Source of the DNA: an uncultured Oscillospiraceae bacterium
Lineage (GTDB): Bacteria > Bacillota > Clostridia > Oscillospirales > Oscillospiraceae
Assembly (NCBI GenBank): GCA_910589085.1
Contig: CAJUSG010000001.1
Coordinates: 62,001 to 126,000 of the forward strand
Direction: 5' to 3'
DNA: 64,000 nucleotides
Made by a program: the position numbers and the translations under genes. Positions within the stretch are counted from its first letter, which is position 1, and each line of letters begins with the position of its first letter. The notes beneath the pieces are model-generated. The model ran no database searches. It saw nothing but the letters and a program-made list of their open reading frames with translations, and was not told the origin of the DNA. Positions 9,326 through 17,009 of this stretch are shown in pieces.

Positions 9326-9366
9326 AAATGATTCGAAGCCCCCAAAATCAGGCTTCAGCCTCCACT

Positions 9367-9398
9367 CAGGTAAACAAAATTTTTATTTTGTTGACCTG
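9367..9398. repeat. near-perfect inverted repeat in the recombinase leader
   Basis: Two 14-base arms with one mismatch surround a TTTT loop: CAGGTAAACAAAAT at 9367-9380 and its complement at 9385-9398. It lies between the promoter and the start codon of the XerC-like gene. It could be an RNA hairpin in the leader or a protein-binding site. The stem is AT-rich and lacks the GC stem plus U-run of a terminator. Confidence 0.7.
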
Positions 9399-9462
9399 AT
9401 GATCTGAGCTGTTTTGAGGGACTGTCGTTCCCCCTTTCTTCTATTTGAGGAAATTTTTAAGT

Positions 9463-9491
9463 AGTATAACACGATTCCTCAGCTTGGTCAA
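9463..9491 (-). promoter_or_regulatory. promoter of the XerC-like gene
   Basis: TTGACC and TATACT are separated by 17 bases on the minus strand. The resulting leader is about 130 nt. Besides the inverted repeat it contains GAAGCC and GGCTTC arms that enclose the only G-rich candidate ribosome-binding site. Confidence 0.65.
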
Positions 9492-9516
9492 TAAAACTGT
9501 ATCCCGCAAATATTGA

Positions 9517-9541
9517 GGGAGAGGCGCTTTGCACCTCTCCC
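9517..9541. terminator. hairpin after the 150-residue orphan gene
   Basis: GGGAGAGG and CCTCTCCC arms lie 20 bases after the stop of the gene at 9563. No strong U-run follows on the minus strand, so termination is only probable. Confidence 0.45.
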
Positions 9542-9562
9542 CTTATATAGTACCTTGCGCAA

Positions 9563-10015
9563 TCACATTAGAGCACGTTTAAAGTCCTCATACATCTCAA
9601 ATACAATTTTTAAAATCTCTTCCAAATCCTCATACGTTCCAAAAACCGGATTTTTGATGCGGTAGTTCACCAACCGTCTGGAATACGTACTCCAAGGAGC
9701 ACCAAGGAGCAGGACGCCGTTCTCTTTCACCACCCAGACCAGTTCAGCAATGCCGCCCCGCAGGATAATGTGGATATTAAATGTGTCGTTTCCGATGTGC
9801 TCTTCTTTGATTCTGTAAAATTTTTCTTTGGTGTTAAACTGCGGCGAATATCCCGCCGCCCGGATCATCGCCATCACTTCTTCCCCATCCATATAAATTA
9901 AGCGGTCATCCGGCGGTGTTTTGGCAGCGCTGAAGCGGGCGGATAATTTTTCATACCGCTCAACAAAGTTGATTTTCAGCAAGGCAGCTTTTATTTTGGG
10001 GTTCAATTCAGCCAT
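9563..10015 (-). CDS. hypothetical 150-residue protein
   Basis: Not recognised. It is a soluble mixed alpha/beta protein with basic and aromatic residues (FYRIKEEHIGNDTFNIHIILRGG, then AELVWVV), no signal peptide and no membrane helix. The coding sequence is clearly more AT-rich than its neighbours tyrS and the recombinase, which suggests lateral arrival. Its size, single-domain look and a following orphan gene resemble stand-alone immunity proteins, but no family could be named and no toxin is present. Confidence 0.7.
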   Translation of the reverse strand: MAELNPKIKAALLKINFVERYEKLSARFSAAKTPPDDRLIYMDGEEVMAMIRAAGYSPQFNTKEKFYRIKEEHIGNDTFNIHIILRGGIAELVWVVKENGVLLLGAPWSTYSRRLVNYRIKNPVFGTYEDLEEILKIVFEMYEDFKRALM

Positions 10016-10039
10016 TATATTTCACATCCCCAATAGTTT

Positions 10040-10063
10040 ACGGGGCCCAAACCTGGGCCCCGT
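10040..10063. terminator. GC-rich hairpin between two orphan genes
   Basis: ACGGGGCCC and GGGCCCCGT form a perfect nine-base-pair stem 14 bases after the stop at 10077. It lacks a good U-tract on either strand, so it may only slow or stabilise the transcript. Confidence 0.45.
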
Positions 10064-10076
10064 TTCGTCCCTTACA

Positions 10077-10541
10077 CTAAGCAGTCCAGATATGCACTAC
10101 CGGCTTTCCGGTCTGCCCTGCATACTGACATAGCTCAATTAAATCCTTCACTGCGGCCACCGCCTCCGGCGGCGGGGATTTGACCTCCGGATCGTATGCT
10201 CTCATCGCCTGGAACCACGCCTCTGTCAGCGCATTGGCCTTTTGGGGATCAATGGCGGCTATATACTGCTCCCACTCCTCGGAGACGATGAAAAATCCCC
10301 GGTCCTCCGCATCGAAGTAGCAGGTCAATCCCTCACGAAACGGGACTGCCTTATGGGAGGAAAAGGCGGTCGCACATTCCGACAGAGTTTGCAGATCTCT
10401 GGGAATCAGATGCAGGGAAAAATCTGCTTTTCGGGCCATCCGCTGATTTAATGTCTGATAATCCGCCGCTTCCAGAGCATCCAGCATATTTTTTGTGTCA
10501 TCCGTCTGACTGCCCGCACAGAAAATGAAAGAAAGTCCCAT
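10077..10541 (-). CDS. hypothetical 154-residue protein
   Basis: Not recognised. It is a soluble, mostly helical acidic protein with a tryptophan-rich middle (VSEEWEQYIAAI, EAWFQAMRAYDPE), no signal peptide and no catalytic motif. It starts 20 bases after the stop of tyrS with AAGGAGGAG and so is probably cotranscribed with it. Proteins of this kind in Firmicutes are often labelled as domains of unknown function in immunity or stress loci; that is only an analogy. Confidence 0.7.
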   Translation of the reverse strand: MGLSFIFCAGSQTDDTKNMLDALEAADYQTLNQRMARKADFSLHLIPRDLQTLSECATAFSSHKAVPFREGLTCYFDAEDRGFFIVSEEWEQYIAAIDPQKANALTEAWFQAMRAYDPEVKSPPPEAVAAVKDLIELCQYAGQTGKPVVHIWTA

Positions 10542-10561
10542 AAAAGCTCCTCCTTATTCCA

Positions 10562-11785
10562 TTACATATGGGCTCGATGGTATACCTTTTTACCCTTTTT
10601 CACCATCAGGCCGTCCCCGGACAGGTCGGCGGCGGTATAGCTGACGGTTGCGGCATCCACCTTCTCGCCGTTGACCTCTACCCCGCCCTGCTCCACCAGG
10701 CGGCGGGCCTCCTTCTTGGAGGGCGCCAGCTTGCACTTGACCATCAGGTCCAGCACGCCGATGGAGCCGTCGATGAGGTCGTCGGCAGAAATCTGAGTAG
10801 CGGGCACGTTGGACATGTCGCCGCCCCCTACGAACAGAGCTTTTGCGGCCTCCTGAGCCTTGACAGCTTCCTCCTCCCCGTGGACCAGCTTGGTCAGCTC
10901 GAAGGCCAGAATCTCCTTGGCGGTGTTCAGCTGGCTGCCCTCCCACTTGTCCATCTCATCGATCTGCTCCAAGGGCAGGAAGGTGAGCATCCGCAGACAC
11001 TTGAGCACATCGCCATCCCCCACGTTGCGCCAGTACTGGTAGAACTCGTAGGGAGAGGTCTTGTTGGGGTCCAGCCAGACAGCGCCCTTGGCGGTCTTGC
11101 CCATCTTCTTGCCCTCGGAGTTGAGCAGCAGGGTGATCGTCATGGCGTGGGCGTCCTTGCCCAGCTTGCGGCGGATGAGCTCGGTGCCGCCCAGCATATT
11201 GGACCACTGGTCGTCGCCCCCGAACTGCATATTACAGCCATAGTTCTGGAACAGGTAGTAGAAGTCGTAGGACTGCATAATCATATAGTTAAACTCCAGG
11301 AAGGACAGGCCCTTCTCCATGCGCTGCTTGTAGCACTCGGCCCGAAGCATGTTGTTCACCGAGAAACAGGCCCCCACATCCCGCAGAACCTCAATATAAT
11401 TCAGCTTCATCAGCCAGTCGGCGTTGTTAATCATCATAGCCTTGCCGTCGCCGAACTCAATAAACCGCTCCATCTGCTTCTTGAAGCAGTCGCAGTTGTG
11501 GCAGATGGTCTCCTCGGTCATCATGGAGCGCATGTCGGTGCGGCCGGAGGGGTCGCCGATCATGCCGGTGCCTCCGCCGATGAGGGCGATGGGTCGGTTG
11601 CCCGCCATCTGCAGCCGCTTCATCAGGCACAGGGCCATGAAGTGGCCCACATGGAGGGAATCGGCGGTGGGGTCGAAGCCGATGTAAAATACCGCCTTCC
11701 CCTCGTTAATCATCTTGGAAATTTCTTCCTCATTGGTCACCTGGGCGATAAGCCCGCGGGCCTTCAGTTCTTCATAACAGGTCAT
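10562..11785 (-). CDS. tyrS: tyrosyl-tRNA synthetase
   Basis: A class I synthetase of 407 residues. The HIGH-type motif is in GFDPTADSLHVGHFMAL, the tyrosine pocket in NNADWL, the KMSKS loop is KKMGKTAKGAV (Gly for Ser, as in the bacterial TyrRS-1 group) and the C-terminus is an S4-like RNA-binding domain (SKKEARRLVEQGGVEVNG). AAAGGAGAG precedes the ATG. Only 23 bases separate it from the DUF4240 gene, so there is no room for a T-box, and it is probably read from the promoter at 13175-13203. Confidence 0.96.
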   Translation of the reverse strand: MTCYEELKARGLIAQVTNEEEISKMINEGKAVFYIGFDPTADSLHVGHFMALCLMKRLQMAGNRPIALIGGGTGMIGDPSGRTDMRSMMTEETICHNCDCFKKQMERFIEFGDGKAMMINNADWLMKLNYIEVLRDVGACFSVNNMLRAECYKQRMEKGLSFLEFNYMIMQSYDFYYLFQNYGCNMQFGGDDQWSNMLGGTELIRRKLGKDAHAMTITLLLNSEGKKMGKTAKGAVWLDPNKTSPYEFYQYWRNVGDGDVLKCLRMLTFLPLEQIDEMDKWEGSQLNTAKEILAFELTKLVHGEEEAVKAQEAAKALFVGGGDMSNVPATQISADDLIDGSIGVLDLMVKCKLAPSKKEARRLVEQGGVEVNGEKVDAATVSYTAADLSGDGLMVKKGKKVYHRAHM

Positions 11786-11808
11786 GTTGTTGTCTCTCCT
11801 TTATCATT

Positions 11809-12252
11809 TTACTTCCATTGTTCCCGGTTGCTGCCGGTCTCATAGCTCAAGGGAGCGGTATGGGGATAATCCTCCGCCGGCTTTTTGTGCTTCAGAGCCC
11901 AGGCCCGCGACGGAACGTAGAGAAGCGCTTCAAATTCCATGTTCCATATCTCCTTTGCTCCCCCCTGCTTCACCTTCTCATAGTAGCTGGGTCCATTAAC
12001 CAGAGCCACACAGCGGGAGTACAAAAAAGAATCGTCGCTCATAAGGGGCTCCGCTTTTTCACATTGAGCCGCCAGCGCTTGGGTGTCCAGACCGTACAGG
12101 AGCTCAGACATGAGGTCGTCGAACTGAAAAATCCTGTCGTCCTCCTGCTGCGCCAGATACCGGATGACAGGCCTCAGTACCTGGCCGTCGTCTCCCTCAT
12201 GGGACCAGTCGCACAGCTCCATGGTATCCCAGAAAAATTGAAATTTGTTCAT
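11809..12252 (-). CDS. DUF4240 family protein
   Basis: A 147-residue soluble protein. The N-terminal FWDTMELCDWSHEGDDGQVL, followed by IFQFDDLMSELLYGLDT, matches the pattern of the DUF4240 family, whose function is unknown and whose members often sit in polymorphic-toxin or immunity neighbourhoods. The reading frame is open far upstream, but the ATG at 12252 carries GGAGGAG and overlaps the TGA of the transporter gene (ATGA). This makes it the natural start and couples its translation to that gene. Confidence 0.75.
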   Translation of the reverse strand: MNKFQFFWDTMELCDWSHEGDDGQVLRPVIRYLAQQEDDRIFQFDDLMSELLYGLDTQALAAQCEKAEPLMSDDSFLYSRCVALVNGPSYYEKVKQGGAKEIWNMEFEALLYVPSRAWALKHKKPAEDYPHTAPLSYETGSNREQWK

Positions 12253-13109
12253 AGCGCTCCTCCCGTCTCCGACGGTTCCGTGTGGCGGGCCAGCATCACA
12301 TTGTACAGCACCACGCTGCCCACCACCACCATGGCTCCCATCAGAGCGATGGGGCCGATCATCTCGTGGTAGAACACCGCCACCAGAATGGGGTTGAGCA
12401 CCGGCTCGATGCCGGAGACCAGACTGGCGGTAACGGGTGAAGTGGTTTTCAGGCCCTCCACCATCAAAATATAGGCCAGGGCCACCTGGAATACCCCCAG
12501 CACCAGCAGGGCGATCAAGATATTTTTGGAGAAATCCGTTTCGTACCCCAGATAGGGCAGGCCAACCACCGCGCTGATGACATCTCCCCAAAAGACGGAG
12601 GAGATGGGGTCGCTGTCCGGCATGTCATTCATCAGGAACACGCCAGCGTAGGATATCCCGGACAACAGAGCCAGGACATTGCCCAGCATCCCCCCTGCCG
12701 ACAGGCTGTCGATGAAGAACAGCAGCACACCGCCCAGCACCAGCCCGCAGGCCAGCATATCCAGCCTTTTGGGACGTTTGCCGAAAAAGAGGATGGAGAA
12801 CAGAATGACAAAGATGGGCGCGGTGAACTGGAGTACAATAGCGTTTGCGGCGGTGGTCAGCTTGTTGGCAATGGAAAACAGGATATTGGTGCCGCAGACA
12901 GCCAGCGCTCCCACCAGAACCCAGAGGTTCATCCGGGGTCTGTGATTGGTCAGCCTGAGATACAGGCCAATGACCACCAGAGCGATCGCGGTGCGGCCGC
13001 CGTTGATGGCCATGCCGCTCCAGGGGATGAGCTTAATGCACAGTCCCCCAATGCTGTACAGTACAGCGGCCAGGAACACACACAGCGTTCCTCTTTGACG
13101 CGCTGACAA
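12249..13109 (-). CDS. EamA/DMT-family transporter
   Basis: A 286-residue membrane protein with ten hydrophobic helices in two EamA halves, the drug/metabolite transporter fold that exports small metabolites or amino acids. The start is taken as TTG at 13109, preceded by AAGGAAGTGA five bases upstream; longer in-frame versions would begin within or before the leader hairpin and give an unnatural basic N-terminus. The substrate cannot be read from the sequence. It heads the EamA - DUF4240 - tyrS transcript. Confidence 0.82.
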   Translation of the reverse strand: MSARQRGTLCVFLAAVLYSIGGLCIKLIPWSGMAINGGRTAIALVVIGLYLRLTNHRPRMNLWVLVGALAVCGTNILFSIANKLTTAANAIVLQFTAPIFVILFSILFFGKRPKRLDMLACGLVLGGVLLFFIDSLSAGGMLGNVLALLSGISYAGVFLMNDMPDSDPISSVFWGDVISAVVGLPYLGYETDFSKNILIALLVLGVFQVALAYILMVEGLKTTSPVTASLVSGIEPVLNPILVAVFYHEMIGPIALMGAMVVVGSVVLYNVMLARHTEPSETGGAL

Positions 13110-13126
13110 AACAATCACTTCCTTGC

Positions 13127-13160
13127 AAAAAGCCCTCCGCCCGAAGCTCGGACAGAGGGC
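13127..13160 (-). terminator. terminator-like hairpin in the leader of the EamA gene
   Basis: On the minus strand 13 base pairs (including two G-U) close a three-base loop: GCCCTCTGTCCGA at 13160-13148 and TCGGGCGGAGGGC at 13144-13132. TTTTT follows, and then directly the AAGGAAGTGA ribosome-binding site. It lies downstream of the gene at 13190 but also downstream of the promoter at 13175-13203, so it may act as an attenuator as well as end the upstream transcript. Confidence 0.7.
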
Positions 13161-13174
13161 CGCCGTATTGACAC

Positions 13175-13203
13175 ACTCTACCACATTTTTCACCCGTTGT
13201 CAA
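13175..13203 (-). promoter_or_regulatory. promoter of the EamA-DUF4240-tyrS transcript
   Basis: TTGACA and TAGAGT are separated by 17 bases on the minus strand. The -35 box lies inside the last codons of the DUF3021 gene. Confidence 0.6.
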
Positions 13204-13984
13204 CCGGGAAATCCGAAGGTTTTTTTGTCTTTTTCGGCACTGTCCTGCGGTAAAGCCAACCCAGGATGTTGCCCGCCAGCGCGGGAACAGCCACCATAAA
13301 ACAGTGGAACAGGGCGGTATAGTTGTAAACCAGAAACACCATAGGCAGATAGCACCCAAAGCAGGCCGACGGATAGAGGGGACATACCCCCTGCCGCTTG
13401 CCCAGAGACAGTCCGGAGCAGAAGCCCGCCACCGGGAGCATAATATAGGGCAGAAGAAATCCGGACAGCACTGGCACGTCGGCCACTGCCACGTGGTCAA
13501 TCCAATTCAGCAGCGGAGGTAGTATATCGCACAGCAGTAGAACGAAGGGCAGATAAGGCAGTGTTTCCCGCCATTTCAGGGGCGACGGACCGGGCGCCAG
13601 CCCCAGCAGGGCGCGCAGCTGCACAACCTCCATATACCAGCCGATCCACCGGCCCAGCCAGACCAGACCATACATCAACACCAGCATCCCCATCCAGAGC
13701 ACCCATGCCCGTCCGTCCCGCAGCTCCAGGCACAGCCACAGGATCAGGAAGACCTCCAAAGCGGTGAGTCCCAGGTGAAACAGAGAGCGGCGCAGAAGGG
13801 TAGGCCCGTCGTCGGCAAAGGGTAGCGTGGCGGCGCCCAGAGTGGCGCCCAGGGCGATACACAGCAGACAGGTCACAGGTGACGGGCTGCGAGTGTTCAT
13901 CAGATAGGGCACCACCGCAAGGCTGAACAGCAGACCCAGTCCGCCGCCAATCAAAATACGAATCAGCCATTTATTCTCTCTCAT
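13190..13984 (-). CDS. DUF3021-type membrane protein with extended C-terminus
   Basis: A 264-residue protein with about eight hydrophobic helices. The N-terminal half, starting RILIGGGLGLLFSL, has the four-helix layout of DUF3021 proteins, which are usually about 130-150 residues and encoded directly beside a LytTR regulator, as here. The extra C-terminal half adds about four helices and a basic tail. LytTR-DUF3021 pairs are thought to act as regulator and membrane antagonist (the LytTR regulatory systems of streptococci are the model), so it probably senses a membrane signal and restrains the LytTR protein. The two genes overlap by four bases. Confidence 0.65.
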   Translation of the reverse strand: MRENKWLIRILIGGGLGLLFSLAVVPYLMNTRSPSPVTCLLCIALGATLGAATLPFADDGPTLLRRSLFHLGLTALEVFLILWLCLELRDGRAWVLWMGMLVLMYGLVWLGRWIGWYMEVVQLRALLGLAPGPSPLKWRETLPYLPFVLLLCDILPPLLNWIDHVAVADVPVLSGFLLPYIMLPVAGFCSGLSLGKRQGVCPLYPSACFGCYLPMVFLVYNYTALFHCFMVAVPALAGNILGWLYRRTVPKKTKKPSDFPVDNG

Positions 13985-14439
13985 GGTCCCCTCCTCCTTC
14001 CTAAATTCAAGGTCTCCTTAATTTTTTTCATATACCGCCGGGACACATAGGCGTATACCGCTCCGTCCAGGGTCATACGGATGGTGCCCGACAGGGACAG
14101 ATCCACTGCGGTGACCCGGTCCAGATTGACAATCTCTCCGTTGGAAATACGGACGAATCGGGCGGCATCCAGCCGCTCCTCCAGCTCATAGAGCCTCAGC
14201 CGGACGGTGTAGGTCTCCTCTGCGGTCTGAGCGGATACCCCCTTTCCGTCGGCGTAGAAGCGGAGAAATACGCCCTGCGGGAGGAACAGCTTCTCCTCTC
14301 CCCTAATCACCGGAACGGGTCCAAGGGCCAGTTTGGACAGGCTGGCCGCAAGCTGGCGAAGCTCGCCGCTCTCCTCCCCCGCCAGAATGACCAGCTTAGG
14401 CTCCTGCCGGCCAGGCTCTACCCTGATTTCCACCTCCAT
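13981..14439 (-). CDS. LytTR-domain DNA-binding regulator
   Basis: A 152-residue protein with no receiver domain. The N-terminal third is a short mixed domain. The rest is LytTR: residues from about 55 onward include EETYTVRLRLYELEERL, then FVRISNGEIVNLDRVTAV and the closing VYAYVSRRYMKKIKE. LytTR proteins bind direct repeats about two helical turns apart; a matching pair lies immediately upstream of this gene's promoter. GAGAGGGGGGA precedes the ATG. Confidence 0.88.
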   Translation of the reverse strand: MEVEIRVEPGRQEPKLVILAGEESGELRQLAASLSKLALGPVPVIRGEEKLFLPQGVFLRFYADGKGVSAQTAEETYTVRLRLYELEERLDAARFVRISNGEIVNLDRVTAVDLSLSGTIRMTLDGAVYAYVSRRYMKKIKETLNLGRRRGP

Positions 14440-14464
14440 GAACCGTCCCCCCTCTCCTGCTCAC

Positions 14465-14534
14465 AGTATAGCGTCTCTCCCCTGTCCTGTCCACAGCTTT
14501 TGGATAGTCGGTCATTTTTTCCGGATAGTCGGTC
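14465..14534 (-). promoter_or_regulatory. promoter and twin LytTR-type operator of the LytTR gene
   Basis: On the minus strand TGGACA (14488-14493) and TATACT (14465-14470) are 17 bases apart. Directly upstream lie two perfect copies of the 12-mer read on the plus strand as GGATAGTCGGTC (14502-14513 and 14523-14534), 21 bases start to start, which is two helical turns. The placement just behind the -35 box suits an autoregulatory activator site. Confidence 0.75.
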
Positions 14535-14543
14535 GTTTTGCCG

Positions 14544-14572
14544 TTGACAGATGGCTGAACATAGGCTAAAAT
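14544..14572 (+). promoter_or_regulatory. promoter of tRNA-Arg
   Basis: TTGACA and TAAAAT are separated by 17 bases on the plus strand and end 13 bases before the tRNA. Confidence 0.7.
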
Positions 14573-14585
14573 AGCAGAGGTATTT

Positions 14586-14662
14586 GCCTCCGTAGCTCAG
14601 CAGGATAGAGCGTCCGCCTCCTAAGCGGAAGGTCACGCGTTCGAATCGCGTCGGGGGTGCCA
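14586..14662 (+). tRNA. tRNA-Arg (anticodon CCT)
   Basis: A 77-base cloverleaf. The acceptor stem pairs GCCTCCG with CGGGGGT (two G-U), the D arm is AGCTC...GAGC, and the anticodon stem TCCGC/GCGGA encloses the loop CTCCTAA with anticodon CCT, which reads AGG. The T arm is CGCGTTCGAATCGCG and CCA is encoded. No second tRNA was seen in the window. Confidence 0.95.
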
Positions 14663-14663
14663 A

Positions 14664-14698
14664 AAGCCCGCTGGAACGTTTTGTTCCAGCGGGCTTTT
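14664..14698 (+). terminator. terminator of tRNA-Arg
   Basis: Immediately after the CCA end, AAGCCCGCTGGAAC and GTTCCAGCGGGCTT form a long stem with a GTTTT-type loop and a TTTT tail. It can also serve phoH from the other side only weakly. Confidence 0.85.
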
Positions 14699-14740
14699 GC
14701 TGTTTATGGGTTCGGCCCACAGGGCAATCATGGAGACAGC

Positions 14741-15718
14741 TCAGCGCTTGTCCTTTTTGCTGTGCCGGTCCTCGTCGATCTCGTAGGCCTTGATGATCTT
14801 CTGCACCAGGGCGTGGCGTACCACGTCGGACTCGTTGAGGCGGAGGATGGCGATATCCTCCACCCCCTTCAGCACCCGCATGGCCTCCCGCAGTCCAGAC
14901 ACCTTGTCGGCAGGCAGGTCGATCTGGGTGATGTCGCCGGTGATGACAATTTTGGACCCAAAGCCCAGCCGGGTGAGGAACATCTTCATCTGTTCCCGGC
15001 TGGTGTTCTGCGCCTCGTCCAGAATAATGAAGGAGTCGTCCAGTGTACGTCCCCGCATGTAGGCCAGGGGGGCCACCTCAATATTGCCCCGCTCCAGATA
15101 TTTCTGATAGGTATCCGGGCCGAGCATCTCAAAGAGGGCATCATACAGCGGGCGCAGATAGGGGTCCACCTTGCTTTGAAGATCGCCGGGCAGGAAGCCA
15201 AGCCGTTCCCCCGCCTCCACCGCCGGACGGGTGAGGATGATCCGGTTGATCTCCTTGGCCCGGAAGGCGGCCACGGCGGCGGCCACAGCCAGATACGTCT
15301 TGCCCGTGCCGGCGGGGCCTACTCCCACGGTGACCACGTTGTTTTTAATGGCCTCCATATACTTTTTCTGGCCCAGGGTTTTGGCCTTGATGGGCTTGCC
15401 CTTGGCGGTGATGCAGATGACATCTCCGGCCAACTGAACGATCTGCCCCTCTTTGCCCTCACGAATCAGCTGAACGATATAGCGTACATTCTGCTCGTTG
15501 ATGGTCTCCCCCTTGGAGGCCAGGGTCATCAGATTTTCAATGGCCTTGACGGCATGCATAACCCCCTCCGGGTCCTCCCCCGCTACCTTGAGAAGGGAGT
15601 CCCGGCTCACCACTGTGACCTCCATCTCCCGTTCAATGATGCGGATATTTTCGTCGAAGGAGCCAAACACATTGATGGTCTCCTCCAAGCGCTCCAAGCT
15701 GATGGTCTGTTCTGTCAT
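14741..15718 (-). CDS. phoH: PhoH-family ATPase
   Basis: A 325-residue PhoH/YbeZ protein: an N-terminal KH-like region (about 15-90), then the P-loop GPAGTGKT (about 140) and the Walker B-like FIILDEAQNTSREQMKMFLTR. PhoH is a predicted RNA helicase or nucleotide-hydrolysing partner of the 16S rRNA endonuclease YbeY. It is the last gene of yqfC-yqfD-phoH, an order conserved in Firmicutes; the ybeY-era genes that usually follow are absent here and tRNA-Arg takes their place. Confidence 0.95.
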   Translation of the reverse strand: MTEQTISLERLEETINVFGSFDENIRIIEREMEVTVVSRDSLLKVAGEDPEGVMHAVKAIENLMTLASKGETINEQNVRYIVQLIREGKEGQIVQLAGDVICITAKGKPIKAKTLGQKKYMEAIKNNVVTVGVGPAGTGKTYLAVAAAVAAFRAKEINRIILTRPAVEAGERLGFLPGDLQSKVDPYLRPLYDALFEMLGPDTYQKYLERGNIEVAPLAYMRGRTLDDSFIILDEAQNTSREQMKMFLTRLGFGSKIVITGDITQIDLPADKVSGLREAMRVLKGVEDIAILRLNESDVVRHALVQKIIKAYEIDEDRHSKKDKR

Positions 15719-15779
15719 GGGTAGATGATCTCCTTGCTTTTGGTCAAAATCTTCTGTAGGGGCCGGTCAGAGGCAGCCC

Positions 15780-17000
15780 TTACGGCTTTTCCGGCAACTC
15801 CCCTGTCCCCGGCCGCTCTGCACCGATTTCCTCCAGACACTGGGCAGTAAGGGTAACCTCCAGCGCCCCGCCGGTTACCCGGGCGGAAAACTGAGCCGTT
15901 TCCACCTCGCCGTCCTCGCTAATCAGGGTCTCCAGCTGCTTCAGCAGCTGTGCCTCCAGCAGAGACTGCGCGGCAGCTTGGTCAACCTCCAAGGTCCGGG
16001 GCTGATACTCTCGGGCGGTCTCCCGACTCAAGGACAGGGGCAGCCGTGCCCCTCCGGGCAGTGCCGCCTGGTGTACTGTGGTTATTTTATCATACATTGC
16101 CCACGAAATGCTAGTCTTTCCAAAAATTTTAACCCGCCGTCCAAAAAAATTTAATGACCACACACTGGTTTCCCCGCCTGTGTAGTTCTTCACGGTGGTT
16201 TCTACCGGAATGGCTGCGGTGAGCACCCGCCACGTCCGGGCCCAGACCCGGCCCCGGGCGTGGGTTGGGTAGTACCGATTAGGCAGATCACTGTATTTGG
16301 GCGGCTCCATTGTGACGGTCCCTGAGATCAGAATATCCCCCTTGGCTACCACATCCCCCTCCTGGACCATCGCGTCCCCCTGCTCCGGTTCAACATGGGT
16401 GATGACTCCGTCGGCTTTGGAGACAATATCAAAAAGGCCCGATTCGTCCAGACGCTCCGGCGTCTCAATCACCTCCCGAACGATGACTTCCAGCCGGGTG
16501 CCATGGAGATTAAGGGCCATCCAGGACAGGTCATCCAGCGCCAGAAGGGCCTCCTGCGCCAGCTGTTTGCGCTCAAGTGACGGCCCGTATACCCCCGGGT
16601 ACACCCCTAATTGGCGCAGCTGACTCAAAATGACAGCGGTGGGCACCCGCTCATTTCCCTTCACCTCGATGGTGAGCACGAACCGGGAGAGAAAACCGAC
16701 TGCGCACAGGGCGAAGACCATGCCTGCCAGAAAGGCGTACCGGGTACGGAACCGGCTGAGGAAATCCGGCAGTCCCCGGCTGGCCTCCCGCTCCACCGTA
16801 CAGCCAGCCTTTTGTGACAGAACAGCCAGCCGGCTCAGCGCGCGGCGTCTGGCGACAAAGCGGACGGTGTGTTCATCCAGCCACTCCATGGCCCAGAAAT
16901 CGATGTTCTCCTGGGCGCACAGGTTAATCAAACGCTCCGGAAAAAGTCCCTCCACTCTGATTGTGACCATCCCCCGGACCAAGTTCATCAGCTTCCTCAT
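15780..17000 (-). CDS. yqfD: sporulation protein YqfD
   Basis: A 406-residue membrane protein. The cytoplasmic N-terminal domain (about 1-85) is followed by one helix (about 90-112) and an FtsQ/POTRA-like extracytoplasmic domain starting TIEVKGNERVPTAVILSQL. The rest is beta-rich and carries the DVVAKGDILISGTV strand typical of the family. In B. subtilis YqfD is made under sigma-E in the mother cell and is needed for full sporulation. It lies directly behind yqfC and ahead of phoH. Confidence 0.92.
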   Translation of the reverse strand: MRKLMNLVRGMVTIRVEGLFPERLINLCAQENIDFWAMEWLDEHTVRFVARRRALSRLAVLSQKAGCTVEREASRGLPDFLSRFRTRYAFLAGMVFALCAVGFLSRFVLTIEVKGNERVPTAVILSQLRQLGVYPGVYGPSLERKQLAQEALLALDDLSWMALNLHGTRLEVIVREVIETPERLDESGLFDIVSKADGVITHVEPEQGDAMVQEGDVVAKGDILISGTVTMEPPKYSDLPNRYYPTHARGRVWARTWRVLTAAIPVETTVKNYTGGETSVWSLNFFGRRVKIFGKTSISWAMYDKITTVHQAALPGGARLPLSLSRETAREYQPRTLEVDQAAAQSLLEAQLLKQLETLISEDGEVETAQFSARVTGGALEVTLTAQCLEEIGAERPGTGELPEKP

Positions 17001-17009
17001 AATGGCCCC

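Noticed and set aside
9367..9398. dif site for Xer recombination
   Set aside because: The arms do not match the Firmicute dif consensus and the spacing differs; kept only as an unexplained inverted repeat.
10568..11845. 425-codon plus-strand frame opposite tyrS
   Set aside because: Shadow of tyrS caused by codon bias; no start site or domain.
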